This document shows positions 20,952 to 32,000 of a stretch of DNA of 64,000 bases, one piece after another. The stretch comes from Podospora pseudocomata. Its lineage: Eukaryota > Ascomycota > Sordariomycetes > Sordariales > Podosporaceae. The position numbers and the translations under genes are program-made. The stretch lies in contig NC_085887.1 of NCBI RefSeq assembly GCF_035222375.1, positions 471,501 through 535,500 of the forward strand. Reading direction: 5' to 3'. Every line of letters starts with the position of its first letter. Position 1 is the stretch's first letter. The notes under the pieces are model-generated. The model was given only the letters and a program-made list of their open reading frames with translations. It was not told the origin of the DNA and made no database searches.

Positions 20952-22085
20952 AGTGGTATCGGGGCTGGGAGAGTTATATGATATCCAGAGAAGAGGGCGG
21001 CGAGACAAAAAGGGGGCTTGATTCAGCGATGGGTCGGGTTTGCGGGTGGTGCTAAAATCCCCTTTTTGAAGTCTTTTTATTTATTTTCTTTTACTTTGTT
21101 CTAGTCAAGCTCGAGGTGTATCCCTATTTTTCCTTGACACACGCGCGTAATCTTTTTCGCGTCTGGTCTTCCCTGTTCTTTTTAGGCTTGATTGACTCCT
21201 TTTTTGTCTTTTGACCTTGTCTTTCCAGTCCAGGTACCATATGTTCGTGATTGTGCTCTCAAGGTGCTGGTTGAGCTTATAGCTCCATACCATTCATTGA
21301 TACAGGGCTTTGCTTGCCATCAGTGATATGCCTTTTAGATCATGATACATTCCACGTGAACCACCTGATCTCTTCCGTCTCAACACGCATGGTTTACTTC
21401 CATGCCCGGTTCAACAGCGTCAGCATTGGATAGTTACAGTAGCTCGCCCGCCATGAGACAGCACTGATCAAGTGGGAACACATGTCAAATCCTTTCATCT
21501 CAATCCTTGTCGCCGTCTTAGTTACTCATATGAGAACCTAATCTTCATATTTTCACATAGGAATACTACGATCTCCTGTCACAACAATAACAACCTCCAG
21601 TAACGACTAGAAACTTCTCTCCGCATTACGCCCATTGGCTCTAAACCTCCTGCCATCAAGCTCCCGACGTCATTCCCCCCTAATCGCTTGAGATCCTGTC
21701 GTGGCAGTTTCCTCCGGGGATCCTCTCAACGGCTGGGTCCAAGGCTGACAGGTATATACTTCTGACACGTCCGCTCCCCACAGATGCCGTGGTCTAAGAT
21801 CGTCACTCCACGCCGTTAGAATGGGTCGACAGCGTGAAACTCAATACTTCTGTCAAGGGCTCAAACTACCGAGCGACGAACTCCCACATGACATTACCAT
21901 CAGCCAGCCGTGGCTTAAAATGGGTTGAGGGGGAAGATTGACTCGTCCGTTTATCGGGATTCCCCGCAGGCCGTTGCTGAATCTATGTTGGTGTGCTTCT
22001 ACGCGTAGGGCTCGTATCGTCTTAGCCACAGAGGACTCGCGAGGACTTCGGATGCAGGCTTTATGCTTCTCACGACTGGGACCTA
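20952..22085. other. Gene-free region downstream of the polyprotein
   Basis: Holds the polyprotein 3' UTR (T-rich 21060-21110). No supported ORF, RNA or repeat. Confidence 0.4.
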
Positions 22086-22340
22086 TTCACAATTCCTGAC
22101 CTACGTTCGACCTACGCTGGACCTACGTTGGACCTACGATGGACCTAGGTTGGACCTAGCTGGACCTTGGTGTCTCTTTTTCCAGCGGTCTTTGGACCTA
22201 TCCTGGACGTTTTTGGACCTAGAATAATCATTTATCGGACCGTTGGGCCTTTCCTGGACCTGTTTTTTTTTTTCCCTTATCCGAGAGCTGTTCAGCCGCG
22301 CCACGTTTCACGCGGACCTAAAACGATTGGACCTAACAGT
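22086..22340. repeat. Phased 11-bp array of GGACCTA motifs
   Basis: GACCTA starts at 22098, 22109, 22120, 22131, 22142 and 22153, with GACCTT at 22163. It recurs at 22195, 22216, 22315 and 22330, with degenerate copies at 22206 and 22238. Spacing is 10-11 bp or multiples of it, about one helical turn. The unit is roughly GACCTACGYTG. Confidence 0.85.
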
Positions 22341-23075
22341 CAGAAAACTCGGGAGTATCTCCTCCTCGCTTCGTCTACTGAGGCGGACGACCAACTGAAG
22401 CCCCTTAGACCCATTGGCACTCGGTTTTGTTTTCCTGTAGATCCCCACTCGTAGGTCCAAACGGGGGGGGCGTGTGTGTGATGGATGGAGGACGTCTGGT
22501 GTTTACTTTGCTTCCATTTCCGGATGCAGCCAGCCCCTTTTACCACTTCCCCCCTTTGACCGAGTCTGAGAGACATGTATACAACCTTGGAATCATGCAG
22601 AGGGGCCGCGCTCTTCTCCCCGGAACCGGCACTAGGTCCGGTAGGTCCCTTTCGCCGTCTCCCTCACGAGCACCTGACCCTCACAGCAACGGTTCGTGTC
22701 GCATCCTGGACGGACCTAACTCTCTTGTTCATGGACCTACACCACCAACTCACATCTGATCAGTCAGCAGCGTCTTTTCCCTCCCGCGGAAAAGCTGTGC
22801 CACATCTGCCTAGGTACGGCAGCCCCTCTCCCTGTCTTCTCAACTCACATGAGCGACTGGCCGCATGCAGCACCGCCGTCTCTACTGCGCAACAAAAAGC
22901 CTGCCGGGTTTTCCTCAAATCCACAATCATGCATCATGGATGGATGGTGGTGTAGGTTGTAGGCAAGGACCAGACCACAGATCGAAAGCATCTGGACCTT
23001 TTCCCATACCACCATAGTGTAGGTCCAAGGCAGATAGAAGAAAACCACGCCATCAACCGCTTTTTCCAAATCAAG

Positions 23076-23095
23076 TTTTTTTTTTTTTTTTTTTT
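23076..23095 (+). repeat. Homopolymer T tract, 20 nt
   Basis: Twenty consecutive T in the gene-poor region. On the minus strand it is A20, which could be the trace of a polyadenylated retrosequence. I found no recognisable coding remnant on its 5' side. Confidence 0.8.
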
Positions 23096-24776
23096 AGGTG
23101 AGGGGGGACATATGGGGGGTGTTTGATGAATACCGTCGAGATAGAGGGGAACAAGCCGGGCATGCCGGCAGTGTCTCCTACCGGTTTTTTCTAGTAACTG
23201 GGCACACATCTCCACAAGCAAGTGGGTTGATATTGCATGCTGCATCATGCTGTGCGGCAAGCGATATTCTTTCTCTCTCTCTCTCTCTGCCTGCCTAGAA
23301 TCTGGAGATAGCCACACAGGCAGACAGACAGCTATGGTGGAGAGATAATAGGGGAAATGCCCGTGATAGCCGGCCACACACACCACCTTTAGTTTGAGGA
23401 ACCAAACCAAATTTGCTGTTAATGTGGTAGGTAGGTAGTATGCGGAGAAAAAGAGTCAAAAGACAAGAAAACTGAGGAGTTGCACTGCCACACCAAGGCA
23501 TGGTCTGGTGGGAGAAAGTATGTACGCCAAGGAGGCGAAAAGCAGGAAACGAGATCCATCATGAGCATGTCTGTGGCTTGCCTATTTTACCCCGTGCTCT
23601 GCATGTTTTATCGACGGCTATACTCCGGTCGTTGGAGCTACTGTGCATGAGGTCTGAGAGGCAGCAATCTGCAATCCTCGTGGGTTGGTTGACTCAGGCA
23701 CCCGCCTACCAGCCAAGAGGGAGGTCGGAGTCGTCCCAACTCTCTTTACCAGAGCGGTGTGATTTAGACTTCCAGAATAAATCTCCCTTCCCCTAGCTTT
23801 TGCCTAGGCAGTAGTATACTTATGCAAGATTCAACAACCTGGGCTGGAGGTATGCCGGCCGGCTGGTTCATCACATCTTGTCCAGTCCCTCCTTGGTGAT
23901 CTTGGTCAAGATCTCTGCGGTCATCATTGTTCGGATATTAATTCCGGCAGCACACATGATGATGATGACTGTGTCCGCTCCTACACAGAGTACGGACTGA
24001 CAGGCTCACACTTGTTGAGACGGACCGGACCGGGCTTACTCTCCGCGCCGCTCATCTTAGTGTTGGTGTCAGCCCCCAGACTCTCTCTCCGCAATATATG
24101 TAGGTTCGTACATAGGTCTGTCGGCGGCGTGGAGCTTACCGCAGACAGAACCAAACACGGCATAGTATCAATATGTGCGCTTGTGGCGCTGTTCACACTC
24201 AATATTTCGAAAAGCTTCGCAAGCTCCATGAAGAACGTCTTGATATCCCCATTCAGGCATGACTTTCACACACCTTGGATCGTCAACAACTGGAAATCGG
24301 AATCGGCCTGGTGATAGCGCACCAGTAGCGCAGGTAACACCACGTCTTCCGTCTGCATCAGACCTGCAAGCCTGCGCCTTGACGGTTCAGATTTCCCCTT
24401 TCTTTGTCTCGTGCAGCATGGGAAGGCGGACTGGACTTTCAAAGACCCAGAGCCATATCACCCAACCCACATGCCATCCCAATATCAGAACAGGATGCAT
24501 TGCCGACAAGCCGCTGCGTGGGCTCTCTCACTGGTCGACTCCCCATCTTCACCGCCATGTTTCCAAAGCCCAATCGAAAACGGCGGCGCCGGGTGGTTGT
24601 GCCTTCATGCATCTGCAATCGTTTGCTGCTTGACAGTCGCTGATTGGTGTCTGGGCCAAGAAAGCCCATGATGCAGCAAGAAGGAGGTGCTGTGTGGCAG
24701 CCCAAGCACGCTCCGGCGGTGACGCTAATGCAAGCACTTAAGCACTCGCGTCTTGATCCCCCCCTCTGTCTGTCTC

Positions 24777-24806
24777 GTCTTGTCTTGTCTTGTCTTGTCT
24801 TGTCTG
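24777..24806 (+). repeat. (GTCTT)n microsatellite
   Basis: Five consecutive GTCTT units followed by a partial unit. Non-coding. Confidence 0.85.
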
Positions 24807-26286
24807 GCCTGTGGTGGCCCACCTGGGAGCAGTTGCATTCGGGTCTGTTTCTTGTTCAGGCTTTGGCCCTGTCTTGTTCTGGTCTTGATTTTCTTTGCTG
24901 ATAAGCAAAAAAAGAGAAGCAAGGAGAAGGCCCGAGGGAAGCTAGTGTCAGAACCCCGCTTGGGTATTGTCAAAGTGTCATGTCAATCGCTTGCTGTCAG
25001 TGCTAAGACAGGCTACGCACGGTAGGTCGCCTTTTTTGGCCACCCGTCCATCATCACCTCACCGACACCGAGGCCTTGGGAGAGGCGGCCCGGCGTTTTT
25101 GTTTCCTTTGTTTTCCGCCAGACCGGTTCCAAGCGAAGAGCAACACGGGAGAGAGAGATAGCGCCATCCACAGAGGCGGGACGGTGTTGCTAGTGACGAG
25201 CAGAAATTTCTCGAATTTCTCAGCAAACAGACAAAGAAATGAGCAGTTATTCAGATTGGGGGAGGGCCGATGACGCGATTTGTTCAAGGGGAAAATGCCT
25301 ATCACGTGTGGGTTGCCCCTCCGGTTCTGTCGGTCAAAGATCTGAGTAGGTCGTGTCGTATGCTGTAGACAAGAAGGAAAAAACTCTTCGGGTCACACAC
25401 TGGCGAAGATCAGGAGAGGGAAATTTGTCGAGGCCAATCTTGGCGCCACTGGGTGTCATCGTGGTGACCAGTGGTGGTTGGAAAAGAGGGAAGCTGGGAA
25501 AAGGAGGGGCACGAGAGAGAGAGAGAGGGGTTGGGCCGATGGAGGGGTAAGTCGATGAGCAGCTCTGAGTGGCCCATGCTCCACCACACCGCCTGCTTTT
25601 CCTGCTTCAGTTATGAGATGAGGTGAAGCGTGAGGCTGCCAGCCATCATACTACATATATCATAACAAATAAACAACCTGATCGACTGGCTGGGTTGCAG
25701 CGTAGGCTGTAGCAAATAGCGCGCTTGCCGGAGAAAGCCCACCGCCTTCTGACACTACAATGTTAATTTACAACTGCATCTGGGTTCTGGGAGAGATCAC
25801 CGTCTGATTGGACCTCAGCACAGCACGCCACGTCGCCCTACATTTCTGGACAGCAGCATGTACATCCGTACCATGCGCGCATGCATCATTCATGCATGCA
25901 TGCAGCCCTAGATTTTCCCCCTTCTTCTCACTTGCCCCGATGTGACTGGTCCTCTACGCCCGATTGTGGTGCTGGTGTGGTTGCGGTGAGGTCCATGGTG
26001 GGTGGTATCGCCAATCTCCCTTCCACCACACAGCAAATGGGATGAACGAGTTGGGTGGAAGGCTGGCCGATGCGCGTCACCCAGACTGTTTCCTTCTGTC
26101 CCGTGCCCTTGTGACCTCGTCCGACGGGCGTAGATTGACTGAGATTTCGGGACACAGGGTGTGTGACAGTGGCAACTGCAACGCGAGGCGACGGCACATT
26201 GCAACGGTACGGTACTTGTTTTCGACAGAACCGACCGAAAGAGCGATAGATGCGAGCCGTTTCCTTTGACCAGTCCAGTCATTCTT

Positions 26287-26334
26287 CATCATCATCCTCA
26301 TCATCATCCTCATCATCATCCTCATCATCATCAG
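26287..26334 (+). repeat. 12-bp minisatellite, four units
   Basis: The unit CATCATCATCCT is repeated four times, the last with a terminal change. It lies about 1.15 kb downstream of the kinase stop codon and is non-coding. Confidence 0.85.
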
Positions 26335-27496
26335 CATAGAGCACTAGTCACGTGTGACCACTGCCCCTGAATGACCAGTTGCTGTTTGTTTGTTTGTTGT
26401 GGTGGTGCTGTTGTGTCCAGAATCACTGGACAGCAAGCCCAAAAAGTAACTGTATTTTCAAAACGTATGTAGAGTGTTTGCCGCGCGAGAAACAACACCC
26501 CACGCCGGCGTGTCTGGGCTCTTGACCCAAAAGCCGTGTCTAGCAATAATTTGTTCCCTCCCCTCGTCGCCATGGTTCCATCTCTTCATTTTAACCCCCC
26601 TTTCCACAAGAAACGTAAACGTAACGTAATAGTAATGGCAACCACAGCGAAACAAAGCGTAAAAACTGGTATCATCATGCCTCGGGCAAGAAACAAAAAA
26701 AACCGCATGCCTCTCTCTCTCTCTCCCACCCCTTTCTATTGCCAATAACGATGCTCAAAAAAAACGTAAACATATTTCCAACGTCGATGTTTGATCCTGA
26801 CTGCCAACACATGGCAGAGCCAGAGCAAAGAGAAATTGATCCAAATGTCCACCGGGGTATTAGATAGAAAAAAAGACCACGTCAACAAAGCCCTTCCCCC
26901 AAAAAAAAAAATCCGCTGCTCCTCCATGTCCTTCTTGGAACACGTGGCAGTGAAAAACTCCAAAAGTGTAACCCCATTCCCCATTGATCCGAGTGCGCCG
27001 ATATTGATGCAATCCCTATACCGATAGTTATTCCCCAAAACAAAAAGAAGCAGGAGAAACACCGCCGACCGCTCTCTTTCCCCTATCCCCCAGGGTTTGA
27101 TGTGAAACCCAACTCCACGCTTTGTATCCAAAAAAGACAAAATACCGTCCCGATCCTGCCCCACTTGTAGAAAATACATTTTGGTTTTGATAGAAAATAT
27201 AGACATTGAAGAAATTTGGTTCCTTTTTGGTGTTCCGGGTCTGAAGTCGGCTTTGGGCGCTCCTTGCTGTGGCAAGAAGAAAACGAAAAGGCCACCGGGT
27301 ATATTATATTCGAGAATGAATGAGAAGAGAGACGCAAGAAAAATGAGATAAACGTTGTAGGTGATCAAGCTTTGTGTGCATGATCTTCGCTCGAGGTATC
27401 GAGCCGCGAGGGTCAAAAGACGAAAGCGAATAAACAGAGGATCCGAGGCAAGAAAGTCCAATCCTGGCTGAGGGGGGGGAGTCCAAAGAGTCCGGC
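26335..27496. other. Probable 3' flank of the kinase gene
   Basis: AT-rich with many A/T runs. A 298-codon minus-strand open frame crosses it and overlaps the kinase end. It starts at a non-ATG codon and has no family features, so I treat it as untranslated sequence. Confidence 0.45.
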
Positions 27497-29052
27497 TTAG
27501 TAGCAACCTTGCATGGCAAACAAGGGAACCTGATGATGGAATGGAACCGGGTGGTGAAGCTGCGGTGGTTGAGCAAACTTCAACATGTCCCAGACATACT
27601 GGTGCAACTGTTGGAACTTTGGTGGCGCGCATACCGGCTGGACAGGGGCATGCAAGGGCTGCACTGGATGCACTGGATGCATATACTCCTGTTGGGGGTG
27701 GTAGGCCACAACTCTGGGTTCCTCTGGTGCCTCGTAGATGGGCGGGGTCTTGGCCTCTGGGATGTCCTCAAACAAGTCGTCTTCGTCCTCCTCGAGGTCT
27801 CCGATGCTTGAGCATGACGAGGTAAGTGATCCTTCGTCGGACGAGCATGTCGACTCTCCGTCTGACGAAGCAGGGGAGAGCGGCTCATCGTAGTCGAATT
27901 CGTCGTCGTCGTCTTCAATAGCCGATCCATCGGCAACGTAAACGGTGGTGTGCCCCGGCGAGGCCGGCGGCGTCGACAGAACCTGTGCTGTCGGTTGTTC
28001 GGTGAACCGGGAGCAGGCGAGTATCCTCGCCCGCAGTTCGGAGAGGGTGATTCTCTGATCCGGGTTCCGGGTAAAAATCCTTCCAAGGATGTCGTTCAAC
28101 TCGTCCGATACGGGAAGGATAGTCTTGAGAAAATCCTGGCTTCTCGCGTAGGCACGGTAAGTAGAGTCTTCATAGGATGCCTGCTTCCACGGGTTGCGCC
28201 CGCAGGTGAGGTTCACCAGGACGACGCCAAGGCTCCAGACGTCATTGGGGGCACAATAATAAAAAGGTCTCCTTGACGAGTGGTCCAGGCATTCTGGAAG
28301 GGAAGGAAAAGAGAAGCGTTAGTGGGTGCCCAGGGCGAATCGACAGGAAGCTTAGAGGGGTGACACATACCTGGTGACATGTAAAAGGTTGAACCGCAGC
28401 CGTAATCATCGGACCGCTCCGAGGCAATGGCCAGGCCAAAATCTGCCAGCTTGACAGTCTCTCCTTGGTCAGATACCAGAATGTTTTCCGGCTTCAGGTC
28501 TCGGTGGTAAATCCCCAGGTTGTGGCAGTGCTCCACGGCGTCCAAGATCTGGAGGAAAACCCTCTTGGCCAGTTCATCCTTACCAACATAGCGGCCGCAC
28601 TCGGTGATGTTGTAAAACAGGTCACCTTCGGGGCAGTACTCGAGGATAACGTAGGTGCAGTCAGGAAAGTCGATGATCTTGAGCATGGACACTACGTTGG
28701 GATGGGCTGAGGCGGTGTAGTGAAGCTTGATCTCCCTAGTCTGAAAGGCGACTTGACGACGATCCAGCGGGGTCCCGTCGGCATTGAACTTGCTCAGGCA
28801 CTTGACGGCATAACGAACATTGGTGTGGATGTCGACAGCAGAGTAGACGACGCCATACGCGCCGGTCCCCGCGATGCCCGTCAGCTGGAGCGAGGGCGTG
28901 ATGAACTTTCCTAACCTCTCCTCGGGGGCAACGGGCACATATCGCGGTTGCTGGTGGTGGGCGGCAAGATACTGGTTTGGAATGGCACACCTCTGACCGA
29001 ATGCTGGTGATGCTGGCGGAGTGGGATATCCGAACATTGGAACATGCTGCAT
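27497..29052 (-). CDS. Ran1/Pat1-Sks1-type serine/threonine protein kinase
   Basis: Two exons, 29052-28371 and 28293-27497. The 77-bp intron is GTATGT..TTCCAG and the product is 492 aa. The family includes S. pombe Ran1/Pat1 (a brake on mating and meiosis) and yeast Sks1/Vhs1 (glucose-linked growth). The kinase domain spans about residues 48-310: GTGAYGVVY glycine loop, YAVKCLSKF lysine, YHRDLKPEN catalytic loop, KLADFGLA, and SPE in place of APE. The intron falls exactly between the SP and E of this activation-segment motif. The tail is acidic and Ser-rich ([17 protein letters not shown]), then His/Pro/Gln-rich. A TPPASP motif occurs near the N terminus and again after the kinase domain, and both could be proline-directed phosphosites. 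The gene stands alone in a very long intergenic region. Confidence 0.88.
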
Positions 29053-32000
29053 GATCTAGGGAAGTGAGGCGACTGGGTTGGTTTGCGTTGTGAGTGGGCC
29101 TTTGCTTGGACCTTGGGCAATCCGGCCTTCCAGGTGTTAAGAGAGTGCGGAAAGGAAACAAGTGTAGAAATATGTAGTCAACAAGCTATTCCCCGAAAAA
29201 AAGCCTCGGCTTAGGGATGGGTTGTGTCCTCAAGAGCAGAAGATTTAAAAATAAGGGCTTCCTTTTGTTCTCCCACGGGCTGACCTCGGTGACTCTCCTC
29301 AGGTGAGCAGGTGCAGGTCTGGTGGCCGTGTCCGGGCTGGGCTGATAACAAAGGTGCAGGCAGGTCAAACTTGAACCGAGTGAACGAGTCAAGCCGTCGT
29401 GATTAAAGGTGTGTAAGGTCGGCAGAAAGGTGAAGAAAAAGGAGGAGTCGGAGCAGCAAGTGGTCGGCAAAGGGGTGGAAGAAGGGGAGTTCGTCGAGAT
29501 TAAAGAGTGTCGAGAAGAAGGGCGGTGGAAGAGGGGAGTGAAGCATCGGTGATGCGGGCTGGATGGACTGTCGATGATATTTGTCGATACAGATAGCAGT
29601 GACTGGCTCGCCCGCTGGTCTCTGCCGCCCCGTTCTCCGTCAAAGGCCGGTACCAGTTGTGCCCCCCTGCTCCCCTGCCCCCTTCCTCCTCCTGCTTCCT
29701 GGTCCCTTGCCCTTGGCCATCTCTTTGAATTGCGTGGTTTCGCCGTCGTGTGATCCCGCGGCTTGATTGGCGGGCGAAGCCCATGTCAGACTGGGCCCGG
29801 TGGACCAAGAATTTTTCTCTGATTGAACAGACATGGGTGGCCCCCGGTACGTATCTTGTGTGAGTGTGGCCCCTTCGATGCCCTGGATGGGCACAGGCCA
29901 GCACATCCTGTCTTCAGACCCATGGCACAATGCGCCAACCTATTCTTAATCTTGGGTGCGCGGCGCTAGTGGTGTGTGGTGCTGGTAGTGCTAGTGCGTG
30001 CTCGGCATGCTAGTGGTGGCCAAGATGGAGGGGCCTAATCCTCAAGAGGCTTTGCCGCTAATGCACAGCGAGAGTGATTTGTGACGACGAGCCATTACGA
30101 GGACAAGGGCTGGGCTGACACACACAACACACGCCCACTCCACGTCGCCCGCTGTCCACTCAGACGATGTGTGTGTCACTCACGCCCCTCGAGAAGCGAG
30201 AGGAAGGTGTGTCTTGGCTTGGGAATGGGGTGTGGTTCCATGGTTTGTCTGTTTCTCTCTGTCGGACACTCATCACTGGGCGACAGTGGCTGGGGAAGGC
30301 AAAAAAAATGCCATCTGCCGCCGGTCTGTCGCTCACCCTGGGCAGTCTTTTCTCAGGAAATGATGACGGAGAATTCGATGGGCAAGCCGACTAATCTTTG
30401 TGGCTCAGACGCTCTCAGACTGGGGCCGGCAATCTATCGAATCGAGCGAAATCCCTAGCTTCTGGGGAAGACGGCAACCGTCGAGAAGTTTGTGCTTTGC
30501 ACGTGGTGACTGTTTGCGCGAAAAGTCAGCAGCTCACCAAACCAAGGGTCTCCCTTCCTGTGGCTCATCAGTTGTCGATGTGTCTCTCTTGAACTGAGCA
30601 ACTGGGTCCGGTCGAGCCGCACCGCCCCTCAGTGCTCCGTAGCGCGGTTTGTCACAATCGTCAGTTGATGATGATGATGCCTTCTGTGAATATTCCAGCG
30701 GGCTTGGAGGGCTAGCAAAGCCGAGAGTGGCCCCTGCGCCTCTGATCAGAGTGGGAAGGGATTCACCAGACCTGCAGAGTGATATCCTCTTGCCGTACAT
30801 TTGATGCGAGATAGGTAAGTAGCACGCCCGTAATATGGATAAACACCCCAAACACCCAGTCTGGCATCGGTGTGGTGTGCGGTATCACCTTGTCAGCGCT
30901 CAATGGATGTGAATGGGCGCACCTTGGCAGGGCGCCCGACGGTGGATCGGCTCATCAGCTTAGCGATGAGCTCACACCAGAAGGCGGCCAAAGCCACCGA
31001 TGTCTCGACGCCGTCGTGCCCAGCGGGACGATCACGCTCCACCAAATGGCCCCAAATGCCGTTGGATGATGGGGTCATTGAAATTCATCGTCATAAACTA
31101 TGTGTCTACCATTATATCCGAAAGGATCTGAAGGATGGGTCTCAAGGAAGGAAAAAGGCATCAGCACCAGCACCAGAACCAGCACCGGCATCATCCAATC
31201 CGTCCGACGGCGCCTCGTCTGACCCAGAGGCACACCACTTTGCTGCTCTGAGACAAGTGAGGCTGTCAACCCCGGTCTGCTGCCCCAGAACTTCAAAATG
31301 GCCTGTGCAGGAAACAGAACATCCCGTCATCGGTGGCTTTCCCAAACATCAACAATTCAAGCAGAGGCACGTGGATCGCGGGTGATATTTCTCGACGAAA
31401 CATGGCCAGTGTGCGAGGGTGTTTCATCGCGCCGAGGTACATTTCCTGTCTGGTAATCTTCGTAGGTGGTAGGCAGGTCCAATATTGTATGTATCAATAT
31501 CAATATGGTTGTAGATCTGTGGCACAGGCATCTGGAGAAAGCCGTCAGCTGGCAGCGTGTTGTGCCGCTGGTTGGCTTTTGACAAGAAGAACAGGCGCCC
31601 AGGCCGCAGGTGGCCGCTTCAACAAGAACGTCATATTTTTCTCCCCCAACATTCCGTGTGCAAACCGCGGGCCGTTTGGACAGACCACCGTCGCAGGCGC
31701 CATCTCAAAAGCTGCCAAAAGGCCAACCCCGGTGGATCGGGGAGAGGGTCTTGACATCGGGTCACTGCATCATCCATCAAGCGGCTCGACGGTTTTAGTA
31801 GCAAGAGCAAGAGGAAGAGAGAAGAATATTGGTCAGGTTCGAAACTCACCGCCGTCTACACCCGCGAACCCTCATCGGACCAGTCAGAGTCTCTGCTGGG
31901 CTCGGCTGAGATTGCTGGGTAGCACGATGGCAACCTTTCGTGCGCGGGAATCAGGTCCTGGACCATGGGACGCTTCGAGAAGCCCTTCCGACAGACCAGT

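Larger units (their letters stand above)
22341..26280. other. Gene desert with scattered GGACCTA/TAGGTCC heptamers and simple repeats
   Basis: Further heptamers occur at about 22453, 22633, 22642, 22713, 22734 and 23020, in both orientations. Also a (TC)n run at 23268-23288, alternating ATGCATGC at 25880-25903 and several short C/T tracts. Open frames are short and lack protein-like features on both strands. Confidence 0.5.

Noticed and set aside
22086-22340. Telomere-like repeat
   Set aside because: The unit is GACCTACGYTG, not TTAGGG. Normal genes follow on both sides.
26736-27632. A 298-codon minus-strand open frame downstream of the kinase
   Set aside because: Starts at a non-ATG codon, overlaps the kinase 3' end in another frame and has hydrophobic/low-complexity sequence from T/A runs. 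Most likely 3' UTR.
31775-31850. Possible tRNA B box (GGTTCGAAAC)
   Set aside because: No A box or cloverleaf could be drawn around it.
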